Notes under the pieces: model-generated | The model's database searches: none | Seen by the model: only the letters and a program-made list of their open reading frames with translations | Told to the model about the DNA's origin: nothing | Shown: piece after piece, positions 23,751-36,700 of the stretch | Numbering within the stretch: position 1 is the stretch's first letter | Layout of the letters: each line of letters opens with the position of its first letter | From: Dastarcus helophoroides | Taxonomy: Eukaryota > Arthropoda > Insecta > Coleoptera > Bothrideridae | Length of the DNA stretch: 64,000 nt | NCBI GenBank assembly: GCA_028583605.1 | Contig: CM053336.1 | Span: forward strand, 20,879,004-20,943,003 | Direction of reading: 5' to 3' | Made by a program: the position numbers and the translations under genes

Positions 23751-23978
23751 GTAGTGGCCTTGACAGTGGTGAGTGGAACCGGGTGACATATTAACTAGAC
23801 TTTGATAAATCTTTAAGTGCTTCTCGGTTTTTAATGTTTTCTAATATATTTTCTGAAAAAAAGTTTTAGTTTAAAGTTGAAATTTCGAACAAAAATTTCC
23901 AAAATTTCTAGAAAAAGGATCCAAAGGACCTATTATTTTAAATGTCGAGCTTATTTAAAAATTTCTATTTTTTATTAG

Positions 23979-24067
23979 AAACTTCTCCCTCCCAATTGCA
24001 AACTGCTACCTACGCTACTGCTATCATCAAGAGGAATTCTCCGTTTACAGGACGTATGGTAAACGTA
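23979..24067 (+). CDS. Candidate unassigned exon (speculative)
   Basis: Bases are flanked by an acceptor-like 'ttttttattag' and a strong donor-like GTGAGT at 24068. In the open frame it reads SQLQTATYATAIIKRNSPF and then TGRMVNV, which is less compositionally biased than surrounding frames. It would enter in phase 1 and leave in phase 0. It lies about 360 bases upstream of PDSS2 exon 1. It could be an exon of another gene or chance. No partner exon was found. Confidence 0.2.
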
Positions 24068-24423
24068 GTGAGTTTAATTGTTTACCTTCGTATTTGTTTA
24101 ATTTATTTACACGAATGCTGCATATTTTAGCAGTTTGTTTAACCTTCCCAACGTCGTTTATCGCTTTTTACAATTAATACATCATTCGGACATTACTGTA
24201 ACAATCAATTTTGTACAAATCTCTTTGAATTAAACCAGAATATTAACAATGATACCGACATTAAGTAATTTCTAAAAACATCGACCGAGCGCCGAAGAAA
24301 AATATGGGGCAACTTTCTCCTCTACAGTCCTTCGAAATATTTGAACTATTCACTTTCTCAATGTAGCATCTCTTGCGCGCAAGTGATCGGTGGTCAGTCG
24401 CCGAACGAAATTTACCGTGAAAC
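24068..24423 (+). promoter_or_regulatory. Presumed promoter and 5' UTR region of PDSS2
   Basis: GC content rises from about 24270 towards exon 1, as expected near a housekeeping transcription start. No TATA box or initiator was convincing. A TGA at 24418-24420 is in frame with the ATG at 24424, so that ATG is the first possible start in this frame. Confidence 0.35.
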
Positions 24424-24725
24424 ATGTCGCTTTCAAAATTCGGCCATCAGCTTTTCACGCGCGGAAAAATTTTCGAGTGCGCCGCCCCCGTCCTCTCCCT
24501 TAAATGCGAAAGCAGATGGATCAGTTTCGGGAACGTGCGACGCGCTAAGGCCGCCGAAGAGAAAAAACCCGATTGGAATCGGGCGGTCAGCGAAGCGGAA
24601 AAAATCGTCGGGTATCCGACGTCTTTTTTGAGTTTGAGGTGGTTGTTGAGTGACGAAATCGCCAATGTGGCCTTGCATTTGAGGAAATTGGTCGGATCGA
24701 ATCATCCGCTGTTGAAAACTGCGAA
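24424..24725 (+). CDS. PDSS2: PDSS2 exon 1 (start codon to phase 2)
   Basis: The ATG follows an in-frame TGA by one codon, which fixes the start. The exon encodes the putative targeting peptide ([14 protein letters not shown]...) and the conserved [20 protein letters not shown] and [18 protein letters not shown] blocks, ending in ...PLLKTA plus two bases (AA) of a Lys codon. The donor is GTAAGT at 24726. It is notably GC-richer than its surroundings. Confidence 0.93.
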
Positions 24726-27700
24726 GTAAGTGGGAATTGCATTGAAAAAATGAGGCTAGTCCGCGCCGTGCTTAGCATTTTTAGCTTCTGTAACGGATAC
24801 AGGTTTTAAAAGTTGAAAAAAATCGGTCATGTTATAAAAAGTACCGTAGGGTGGGTCATTTTTTAAGTAAGAATCAAATGTATAGATAATCTGTTAAGAG
24901 TGTCGTAAAATTGTTATATTTACCTCAAATATTAAGTTGCAAAGTTATTTCCAACTTATAAGGCGACGGAAAACTCCATTTTTATCCAAAAAAACACTAA
25001 ATTTCACTTTAATCAATAATATATTTTCCATTTTATTAAATTGCTTTTTCCTGAATATTTGTCAACTCGATAATTCCGCATTCTGGTGCTTAACAGAGAA
25101 CCAAGCTCGATTTTTGGTTAATATCTTTAGTGAAAGCTTTATCAGTCAAAGACTTTTGTAAACTATAATATAAATCAACTGGTGCAAGGTCAAGACTATA
25201 TTCTGGATGTGACGTCACTTCCCAATCTACCTTCGATAATTTTTTAATGTTACCGTTTTTCTTTAATGACATCCTCCATTTTCGTTAATTGTTGTTGTTG
25301 TTGTGAGTTGGGTACTTGCGAGTTGGTTGCTTGTAAGTTGGTGCTTGCTTCTTTTCAAGTAGCTCAAAATATGCAACAATCAAGCTGACGGATTTTTTTT
25401 TCTTTAATGTACTTCTGCTCATTAATTTGGAATGGTTTATTACCATGATTCGCCGATCTTCAGCCTCCTTTGTCCAAACTTTAAAATGCCACACCCTTTT
25501 AAAATCATATAGTTCAAAATCACAAAATTCAATAAAATGTCGAAATTATGAAGAAAAAAAAAAGAATGCGCAATTTACAGCGGGAAGTTAAAAAAGTCTA
25601 AATTTCAGAAAAGAAAATTCGATTTTTAAAAATAATGTGTTCAGTTTCGTAGTTAAGGTTTAGATTTTAAGATAAAATAAATTAAAAAAAAAACTTTAAA
25701 TATTAAGATTGGGATTTTAATGCGTTTCATTCTCAAATTTTTGAGGTTAGATAGAGTAAACACTTCAAGTATTAAAGTTGAAACAGAAAAGCTAACAGTC
25801 GACTAACTTAAAAAGTGACATTTTAAAAATGCTCAGTTTCTTTCACAACTGACTTTTTTAAAACCTGCTATTATTTTAATTTTGATCGTGACTTCAAACT
25901 TCAAGCTAAAGGTCAAAATTTCGACTTTTAAAATCTAATTTTCGATTATTTCTTGAAATTTTATCCTTGTTTATTTACTTATTACTTTCAAAATTAAATA
26001 CAAAAAAACAGAAAACTGAAAAACGTCCCTGTTGAGTGAGTACATGTATATTTTCACTTAATTACATGAACTGGAGGATCGAATTTTCAGATTAAATCTG
26101 AAATTTGAAAATGGAGCCGAACTGTGGGAAAAGTCAGAAAATTGAATCTAAAATAAAAATTGAAACTTTCGGAAAATTTCCAAGAAAAAAGTCGAAATTT
26201 TAAAAAGATCGAATTTTTCGAAAAAAGTGACATTTGTCAGACTAATTGTAAGTCGAATTTAGGGAAAAAATATTCACTCCCCAAAAACATTTTTCTGAAA
26301 ATTTTTAGTTTATTTCAGTCACAATTTTGAAATTCACAAAAAATCTGTTTCTTGAATTTCCTAAAAATGGCAATCCAATTTTTTTAAAATGAAGAATTTT
26401 GAAAAAAAGTCGAAAATTTGAAAATGTCCCATTGTAAGTGGACATTTTAAGAAACATCGCATTTTGTCAAACTTTTGAGATTAGGACAAATTTTGAGAAA
26501 CATTAAATTTTCGGGAAATCAAATTAAAAAAAAAAGAAATTTTGGGTAACATTCGGATGTTAATAAAATGGATTTCGAAAAAAAATAACGATTTTTGAAA
26601 AATACCGTCGAAATGTCGAGAGAAACGTTGACATTTTTTAAAGAAGGGTCAAAATACCCAAAAGAAAGTTTAATTTTAAAGGCGAAAATAGAATTTTTAA
26701 AAAACAATGTCGAAGGAGATGAATTTCGAGAAAAAAACCAATTTTGAAAATAAAATTCGAAATTAAAAGAGAAAATTAGAACATTTCAAAATGTTTTCAT
26801 TACATCATTTTTTTCGGAACTGCCACCTTCAGTATCTTTCTGAAGATGATATTGAGATGAATTTCGAGAAGAAAAACCAATTTTGGTAAATCTCACAAAA
26901 TTCGACAAATAATTCTATTTTCAAAGGTCGAATTATGTGAAAAAAATTTTCAGAAAAAGTTGAAATCTCTAGAAAATTTTCCACTGTAACTGGAGATTTT
27001 GAGAAACATAAAATATCACATTTTGAAGTACAAGTCACCGTTTCGACAATAAGATAAATTTTGAGAAACATGAAATTTTCGGAAATTTAAATTAACAAAA
27101 AATCAGAAAAAACCGAATATTAGAAAAATAAACTTCAAAAAATATACTGATTTTTGAAAAATACCGTCGAATGTCAAAAAAAAGATCGAAATTTATGAAA
27201 GAAGTTTCAAAATTTCTGAAAGAAATTTCAAAATTTTGAAAGAAATTTCAAAATTGCTGAAAGAGATTTCAAAATTTCTAAGAGAATTTCCAATTTTGAG
27301 AGAAAAAAGTAGAATTTTTAAGAAGAAAGCCGTAATTTTGAAAGCGACGGAAAAACTCAATTTTGGGAAAAGATTTTTTTTTAATTTAATTTATAATAAA
27401 ACCCAACCTTTCCAAAGATCTCGAAAAAGTTTGAAAATTTTAAAAATGCAAAAATATTGGCAAAGGTCGAGTATTGTAAAAAATTCGCAATTTCCAAAAA
27501 TATTTTTCTGAAAATTTTTACTTTATTCTAATTTTGACATAATAATTAAATTTCCATAAATAAATTAAATGTACAAGTTTTTTCTAGAAATATTGTAACG
27601 CAATGTAAATAAATGAAATAGGATTTAGAGTAGAATTGTATAATTTAGTAAATAAAAAAAAAGTTTCCAGAAGGATCTGATAAGGGGAAAGCGGCTACGA

Positions 27701-30700
27701 TAACGAAACAAATGGCAGATAAGCATTCCAGAAATTTCAGCACACGATAAGCCTTATCTGCCAAAAAGTTCTAGAAGCCGGGGGCCAAAATTATAAAAGG
27801 CGGTCAGCTTTCCCTCGAGTCAGTCAGTTAGAAGCAGTGTAATTAGTGAGTTAGTAGAAGTTAATAATAAGTGAGTTAATTGTCAATTGTGGTGATCCAA
27901 GTTGAGTTCAGTAATAAAGTGGGTATAATCCATCACGTGTAATCAATTCGAACCGATAAAGCGCGTAACAATATTTTGTCAACATTTTTAATTTTTGATA
28001 ATATGCCGATCTAATCTAGAGAAAACAGATAAATTTTGAGAAAACCGAAAGTTCAAGGAAAAGCCAATTTCGAGCAAAAGGTCGACAGTTGCAGAAAGTA
28101 AAACGTCTCATTATGAAATGAATGTCGAAATTTGGAAAATAAGAAGAAATATAAAGTTGAAATTTCTAAAGTCAATTTAAAAAAAAGTTGAATTCAAAAA
28201 AGACAAACATTAAGAAAAGTGGCACAATTTTGACCAAAAAAAATGAACAGTTCCAAAAGTAGAATTTCAAGAATAATTTCGAAATTTCGAAAAAGACGAA
28301 TTTAAACTAACTTTAAGAAAAGAAAATTTCTCGAATAGTTACATATGGAATTTTGCTTTTTTTTGGTGGAATGGACTGGTCCTTGGTTATCTTCAAAAAT
28401 TGAAATACAAAATTGTCCCCTGAAACCAAGAAAGATGATAGCTTGGCTGTCGAAACGCATTAGAGCAACCTTTGTTGGGTTTTTTAAAACTTTCCTGGTT
28501 TCAGGGGACAAGTTTTGTATTTCAATTCTCGAATTTTGCAACAAAAACAAAAAATATCGAGAAAAGGCAAACTTTAAAAAACAAGTCAAAATTTCTGACA
28601 AATCAAATTCTAAATTCTAAAATCTAAAAGATCAAAATTTTCAGAATGTCTTCATTAAAATAACGGCAATTCAAAAAAAACCAAATCTCGAAAAAACAGT
28701 TGAAATTTATGGAAAAACTACCAAATGAAGAAATAAAAGATTGAAATTTTTCGGAAAAAGTAAAATTTTAGGAAAAGGGTAGAATTTTGAGCATAATTGT
28801 TTCTATAAAAAAATAAGAATCTTAAAAAAAACTTAATTTTTTAAGAAAAAGAAGAATTTTGAAAAAATTATTAAGATTTTCAGGAGCATTGGATTTAAGG
28901 ATAAATTTGCAATTTTCGAAAAAAGACGGATTTTGAGAAAAATATCCAAATTTCGATTTTTTAAATTCGTTATTTGTTTAGGAATTTCGATTTATTTTCT
29001 TCTTGAAAAACAGAAACGAATTTAAAAAACAAAAATTCGATATTTTAAGAAAAAGATTAACATTTTGAGAAAAAGATCGGAATTTAGTTAACACTCGAAA
29101 TTCTTCAGAGAGAGTCAATTTTTCTCGAAAGTTCGGAAAAAGGACGAATTTTGGGAAAAATAAAATTTCTTGAATTTTTTCTTGACTGTTTGAATCAGAG
29201 GCAAATATATACACCCCGATCTGCTTCATCCTAAGTTAGAAAATGTCCAATATTGAAATAAACCTGGAAATTTTGAGGAAAAAGTTAAAATTTTCAGAGA
29301 GTTGTATTTCAGTTGATAACAATTCTAGAGAACATTTTTTTCTGAATTTTTATCTTCTTACATAATTTGCAAAATTTCCAAAAAACCATTATCAAAATTT
29401 CCAGATAAATATTTTTAGATTTTAACAAAAGATCAATCTAATTTTGAGGAAAAAGGTAAATCTTGATAAACAAGCAAGATTTACAGAAAATTAAGTCGAA
29501 ATTTTCGAAAAATAAAACGTTGAATTTTAAGATAAAAATTGAAAATTTTTAAAAAGTCGTAATTTGATGAAAGAAATCAAATTTTAGAGGTAAATTTCAA
29601 AATAAATTTGGAAAAAAAGACGGAATTTTGAGAAATAAGTCGAAATTTCAATAAAATGTCGATATCTCAAAGAAGGACGAATTTTGACGAATTTTAGAAA
29701 AAGTCTCCTCAGTTAAATATACATTTTCGTTAAGTTGCGTCAACCAGGGGGGGGCAAGCGCCCTACCCTGCCTCATTTTAACTACGTCTATGGTGCCTAA
29801 AGAGAAACATTTTAAGATGAAGTTGAAATTTCGATATTAAATTCAAGCTTCGGGATTAAAAACATTTGACCTTTTTTTTTGAATAATCTTGCAATTTCGA
29901 CTTTAAGGCGGAAAGCTTAGACTATGCAGGGGAAATCCATTACAGACATCTGGGACAGTGTCGGACTTCCAGTCTGTGGGTACCGACTAAAACGCCTGCT
30001 TTTTCGGCCCCCAATAGTACATTAGCATTGGAACACTAATGCAAGCTGTTTTGTCTGAAACAAACAAAACGCAAAAAAATTCCTGTTGGAAGACAATCGC
30101 TGTTGCAGCCGAAAGGATCCATCCTCGGTTTTCTGATTCTGGTTGAGATGTCTGGAACCTAATCCACACTAATCCACGAACTTGCTCCTTGGGACGCGTT
30201 TCCGCTCTCAGCATTGTCCTAGAGTTTACCTTCCCGAAGGAATCTCTTACCTTAGATAGGTTGACTTTTTACGGAGTTGCTCATTTCTAGCAAACCAGGA
30301 GCATCTATGGTTTGTCCTAGAAAGACGGGCTGGCACACCTGGAGTTTCTTTATCTCATTATCGGAAGCCTGTGACCCTGTAACCAGGCTACGAATGCGTA
30401 ACTAATCGCTGATCTTATGATTGATGTGTATAGAAACAATTTCAGCCTAATCGGTCGTTTGCTATTTCTACTAACCATTGCTAGCAGCAGGCCTTTTAGC
30501 ATTTTGGCCTTGGACGCTAAATAGTCGATATGAGCTCCTGAAATGTCAGTTTTTGGTCGGGTATTACACTAGATACTACTCTTGTCTGCGTTGACTTGGA
30601 TTATCCATCGACGAAAGTATTTAAGTAGTCCGTCTGCAGCTCTCTGTAGCAGTTTAGTCTGAACTTAAAAAATTGGCCACTAAAGCTGCGTAAGTCGCTA

Positions 30701-33700
30701 ATATCGTCTTGTCGATTCTTGGAATGACTGCTACGAACAGAGAATATAGGAGCGGTGACAAGGCAGAACCTTGAGGTACGCCTTAGCGCAATTCGACAGA
30801 ATTTGTTTAGAGAGAATTTATTTAGAGAACCTCAAGGGAGAGAATGGCGAACCGGATTCCCTGCGATTGCTCGCGGTCCTAAACTTGTCATAAGTCAAAA
30901 ATGTGACATACGTCAAGGGTTTAACGGACAAGGTTTTACAATGTTGAAAAACTTGCACTTCTTGTTACAAAATTACAATTATCTTCATAATAATTGTTGA
31001 AATTGCTGGAAAAGACGAATATCATTCTTCATTGCATAAAAATTAAGTATTCCAAAATATATCGATTTTAAATTAGAAATTTTGGTTCTTTTTTCTTAAC
31101 ACATTTTCGTGAAAGTTCGAACTTTTGAAATCCCGTGTAAAATCCTAAGAAGGAAGTCTTAATTTCCTTTAAGTTAAAATTGATTTTTTCCAGTTATCTC
31201 GATTTTACTTGCCACTGACTTTAATTACTAAAAAATTAAAATTCTATCTATTAAGTTTTCCTCGAGATGGACTTTTTTCTAAATTTTGAATTTCTTTTTC
31301 ATACAACTATCTTAAATCTTCCCCATAGTCTAAATTCTAACAAAATCTTTCAAAATCTGGAATTTAGTCGTAAATAAGAAGCTCGAACAAAACGTATTCT
31401 AATAAATTAAAGAATTTATTGGCAAAATTTTGACCATTTTATTAATTAGAACAAATTCTTAATGTCTAATAAAGTTTATAAACACGTATTTTAGAAATTA
31501 TTGCTTGGAGATGTACGTCTCCTAAATTAAGATTTTCCTCTTCTTAAAATTTCAAAATTAAAATTTTTAAATTGAAATTCAAAATGATGACCTTTTTCGA
31601 GAATAAACTCGTAAAAAAAGTTGAAGCAAAGGTTTTGTTTGGAGATTGACTGTTTTGGAATGTAGAAATTTATTAGAGAAATAAAGTTGTACACGAAATA
31701 ACGAGAACATTTTGATGATATTTTAGCCGTATGGCCTGCAAATGAATCAAATTTATGAAACAAATACTAAAATTTTCAAAAAAACTCGAACATTGAAAAA
31801 ATAAGTCCAAGTAGTGAGTGAAACTAAAACTTTAGGAGAAAAAAATTGACTTTGTGTTAAAATAGACTTAATTTTAAAATAAAATATAGAAATAATAAAA
31901 ATTTCGAAAATGAAAACTCGAAATTTTAGGGCACAAAAATTCTTAGAAATTCACTCGCAATTTTGATTTTAATAGGGAAATTCCGAATGTAAATTCAGGT
32001 ATTCAACTTACAACCTTGAACTTTTTGTTTTTGGCTTAAAAGTTCAAAATTTTGGGAAAAGGTGAAAATAATTTCTGGGATCAAGAAAAAATGTCTAAAT
32101 GTAACGAAAAAAAAAAAAAAACAACAATGGACTTTACAAGTTTTAATCTGGATTTTTAAACAAATTTAAATTACAATCAAGAAATACTGACATCCTGATT
32201 TCGATTCCATTTTTAACATTTTTGCCTAAAAATCCAAATTTTTTTAAAATCTATTTGATTGAAGTGAGAATGTAAAGAAAAATATAAAATTTTAAATATA
32301 AACCGCATTTTCAAGTCAAAACAAGAAAATTATACAAAAACAATTCTCGAATTTTTTTATCAAAGCCTTAAAACTTGGAAACTACTGTTAAAGTGCTCAT
32401 TTGCACAAAAAAAAACTCTAAATTAGTACAAAATATTTCTTGCAGATTAAACTTGGATGACTGAGAAAAGTTGAAATATTTCATATAAAATTTTGAATCT
32501 AGGGAAAAATATCTTGAAATTTAAAATAAAATTGAATTTGTAGAAAAAAGTCCAAATTTCGAATGACCTATTCCAAATTTCCGTTTTTTACTCAATATAG
32601 TAGAAAAAAAGTAAGTTTGCAAATTTCAACTCGAAATTCGAATAAGAAAAAGGTGAAATACAAAACTTGTCCCCTGAAACCAAGAAAAATTAAAAAACAC
32701 AACAAAGGTTGCTCTAACCCGTTTCGATAGCCAAGCTATCATCTTCAGAGAGAAACTGAAGGTGGCAGTTTCGAAAAAAAACAAATGATGCAATAAAAAA
32801 TTTCTGAAATGTTCAAGTTTTCTTTTTTAATTTCGATGATCCATTCAAACGACCCACATTATTCTGCCTTTTTCTAAAAATTTTGAGGCTCGAAATCAGC
32901 ACGAACTTCAAAATTATAAAAAAGATATACATTTCAAATTTGAAGTCAATATTTTATCAAAATGAAAAAAAAATAGAAATAAACGAATTCGAAATTTTGT
33001 TTTTTATGCTCAAAATTTCACTACAACTACGTTAAAATCGAATATTCGTTCTTTCTCGACATTTCTACTTTGAAATTTGCTGGAATTTAAATATTATTTA
33101 AACTCAAAATTGCACAAAGTTTAGGCAGAAGAGCACGGTAACTCAGTATGTCCACCATACTCTTCAGAAGAGTTTCCTCTCTGGTATGGTGGACATATTG
33201 AGTTGCCGTGCTCTTCTGTCTAAACTTTCTTATCCTTTATATCAATTTTCAATTAAGAAGAGTTTCGCCTCTAGTATGGTGAACATACTGAGTTACCGTG
33301 CTCTTCTGTCTAAACTTTCTTATCCTTTGTACCAATTTTCAATTCAGAAGAGTTTCGCCTCTGGTATAGTGGACATACTGAATTACCGTGCTCTGATGTT
33401 TTGAAATTGGCCTTTTCATTCTTTCATTTTTGCATATTCCCTCATATTCCTCTCTCATTTATTTTTCTTTTCTTTGTTCCTGAAGAAACCCCCTACGATG
33501 GTGGGCGAAACGTCGAACACTTTTAGTAGTTCTTTGATATGGTCCAATCCCGGAAGAAGTATATCCTGTACTGACTCTGGCCGTGGAAGCCTTCTATATC
33601 ATATTCAAAACTTCACACATACAGACGCACGAAATTTTTGGGAAAAGTCGATATCTAAGGAGAATAGTCAACGAAGTATTCGTGATTTTTTGCATTAACT

Positions 33701-36700
33701 TTTTTTAAATATTCACTTATTTTTGTCAAAATTCCGAGTTTGCACTTGTAATGTTTAGATTTTTTCTACCATTTTGACTTCAAACTTGAAATAGTTGCTG
33801 CTAACCTTTGAGTGACATTTTGACCTTGTTAAAATTTCGAATTATAAATAAAAATAATGGACTCGAAATTGCATTATTATGTCTCCATATAAATATGTTT
33901 TTTTTTAATTCCGTTATTCGGTAGGTTTCGAATGAAATTTCAATTTAAATGTCGAAATTTTGATAAAAAATTTGGACTTGAAAATACTTCTATTCGTCCT
34001 GCAAAATAAACAAATTTTGTTAAAATTTCACGAATTACGAAGCTTACTTACATTGGACGGAAAGTTTGGACTTTGAGAAATTTTGACAAGACCAATCACT
34101 GAAAATGGCGCACCTCTTGGTTAGTTGCCCTTATGCTGCGAAAAACCTACACATCCTTAGATAATAATAATTAAAATACACACCTATAGGTGGCGGCCCT
34201 GTTCGTATTTCATCACTGGTGGTAATTCGCTGCGAAAAAAGGCTTTTAATGACTTTGTTCACATATTAATGTGTTAGGGAATGTTGCTGATAATAAGATT
34301 TAATGTTTAATACGAACATTATTATTTGCATTTTAAGAACACGTCGTTGGGATGCAAACGTTCAAGTAAAACTCTAACATTATACGCATTAGGTCAAATT
34401 TTTCATTTCAATTAAACATATAAAATAAATAACATTCTTTATAATGCTGTTCCGTGCAGTTAACTATTATTATTATTATTATCTGACCAGTTATTTTAAA
34501 CTAATAATACTCGAAACTTTTACTGGATCTAAACAACGTAACAAGTAACGGTTTCTGCTTCTATTTGAAAAAACCGGTCATATTGCAAGAAGCAACTTAG
34601 GGTCATTGTGATTTAAACACTTTATTATAAATAACTGTACTGCTGCGCAGACAGGAGGCTGAATATATATATTATGTGTGTATTATGTAGATATACTTTG
34701 TATACCAAGAATGGGCAACAAATTTCCATTGAAAATTTGAATTCGCTTTTATTAATTGATCAGCTAATATACAACATTTTCAGAAACAAGAAAATTGTCA
34801 TGGATAAAGTTGAATTTTGAAATTAAAATCCAAATTTAAAGGAAAAAATTAATATTTCAAAATGAAGTTTAGACTCTCAACTGGTCCTTGGTTATCTTCA
34901 AAAATCGATAGAGAGATTGAGATATTATCTCTCTGAAAATGATAACTTGGCATCAAAATGCGTTAGAGCAACTGTTATTGTGTTTTTTAATCTTTTTGGT
35001 TTCAGGGGACAAATTTCAACTAAATTCCAATGCTTCGTGAAAAAACATTAAAATTCTGAATTGAAAGTCCACATCTAGGGGATTAAATCCAAAAACAGAT
35101 TCGAGATCAAAAACAAAATATCACTTTTACAGTCAATTTGTGAGAATAAAGTCGAGTTTCGAAGTCCACTTTTGATTTTTTGCCGAAATGTTGAGACGAA
35201 GGTTGAAATTTTCGAATCAAAAAAAATTCTTTCAAGACTTGGAATTTCGTCTGAAAATTCGATATTTTGAAAAAAAGAAGCAACTTGCATTAATATTATT
35301 AGATTTTAGTCGAGTCCAGAGAAAAACCAGAAGATTTTCGCCTATGACATGGTTGACATACTAAGGTATCGTGCTTCTTGTCTTATCCTTGGTGCCATTT
35401 TGATTGTTTATTTTCAGAAAAATTTCACCTCTTATATGGTGGACATACTGAGTTTACTGTACTCTTCTGTCTAAAAAACCTTCTCATCTTTGGTAGAATT
35501 TTCATTTTAGAAGAGTTTCGCGTTTGGTGTTGTGGACATACTGAGTTAACGTGCCCTGATGTTTTTAATTTGGTTTTATCATTTCTTCTTTCTTGTATTC
35601 TACTGTAATTGTATTGTATTTTATTGTATTTTTCATTTATTACTATTTTTATTCCTCAAGAAGTCCCCTGCAGTGATGGCGAAACGTCGAATACTATTAG
35701 TTATTATTTGACACGGTCCAATTCCTCAAGAAGTATATCTTGTACAACGGTGTTATTAACCAAAGTATCTGTTATCATTTATTAAAAAAACGAACCAATT
35801 AAAGTATTTTGCAATATATGCGATAGCTAAGTTATCCGTTACGTGCTTTCAAAGTTAAATTGCATTTGGCCTCCGCAATTCCATTTGATATTCGTGTCAT
35901 GGTTCACTTGTCCTGTCCTGCCACAATAAGCAGCTAATTAAATTTTTATCAGGTCAATGATATGAATGCAGAATGAAGAAGTGAATGCAATATGGCTCAA
36001 TTCTTTTGTATACTTTATAAATGATAATTGAAACTTAAGCAAATAATTGTTGACAAAAAGTTACTAATAAATAGATATAGATTTAATCCAGTAACTATCA
36101 TAGGAACCATGGGGGCTCCATGCGGCCTCCACCTAACATTTTTGTGCGACCCGCCTAAGCTCTACTGCTTAACATAAACATGTTGGAAAGAAAATATTGT
36201 TACGGGCTTATCGGTTCGAATTGATTACCACGTGTGAATTACACCACTTTATTACCAAACTTAACTTGGATCACCACAATTGAACAATTAACTCACTTAT
36301 TATTAACTTCTACTAACTCACTAATTACACTGACTCTAACTGACTGACTCGAGGGAAAGCTGATCGCCTTTTATAGTTTTGGCCCCCGGCTTCTAGAACT
36401 TTTCGGCAGATAAGGCTTATCGTTCCCGAAATTTCTGGAACGCTTATCTGCCATTTGTTTCGTTATCGCGGCCGCTTTCTTCTTATCAGATCCTTCTAGA
36501 AACTTTTTTTAATTACTAAATTATACAATTCTATTCTAAATTCTATTCCATATATTTACATTGCTTACAATATCAAACAATTTGACGAGAAAAAGAAACT
36601 TACGATTTGAAAGAAACATATGACGATAATTCGTCAATTACTTTTAGGCAAAGATAATGCAGATTCTCTAGCTGATTTAACTGAAATGTGCCTCACATCG

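Noticed and set aside
24341..24705. Other-frame and opposite-strand open frames over PDSS2 exon 1
   Set aside because: Shadows of the GC-richer coding exon. Only the frame starting at 24424 matches PDSS2.
33186..33698. Open frames of 72 and 74 codons, repeated at 37803-38351
   Set aside because: They translate the 90-bp tandem units and the end of the Penelope terminal repeat, which are non-coding.
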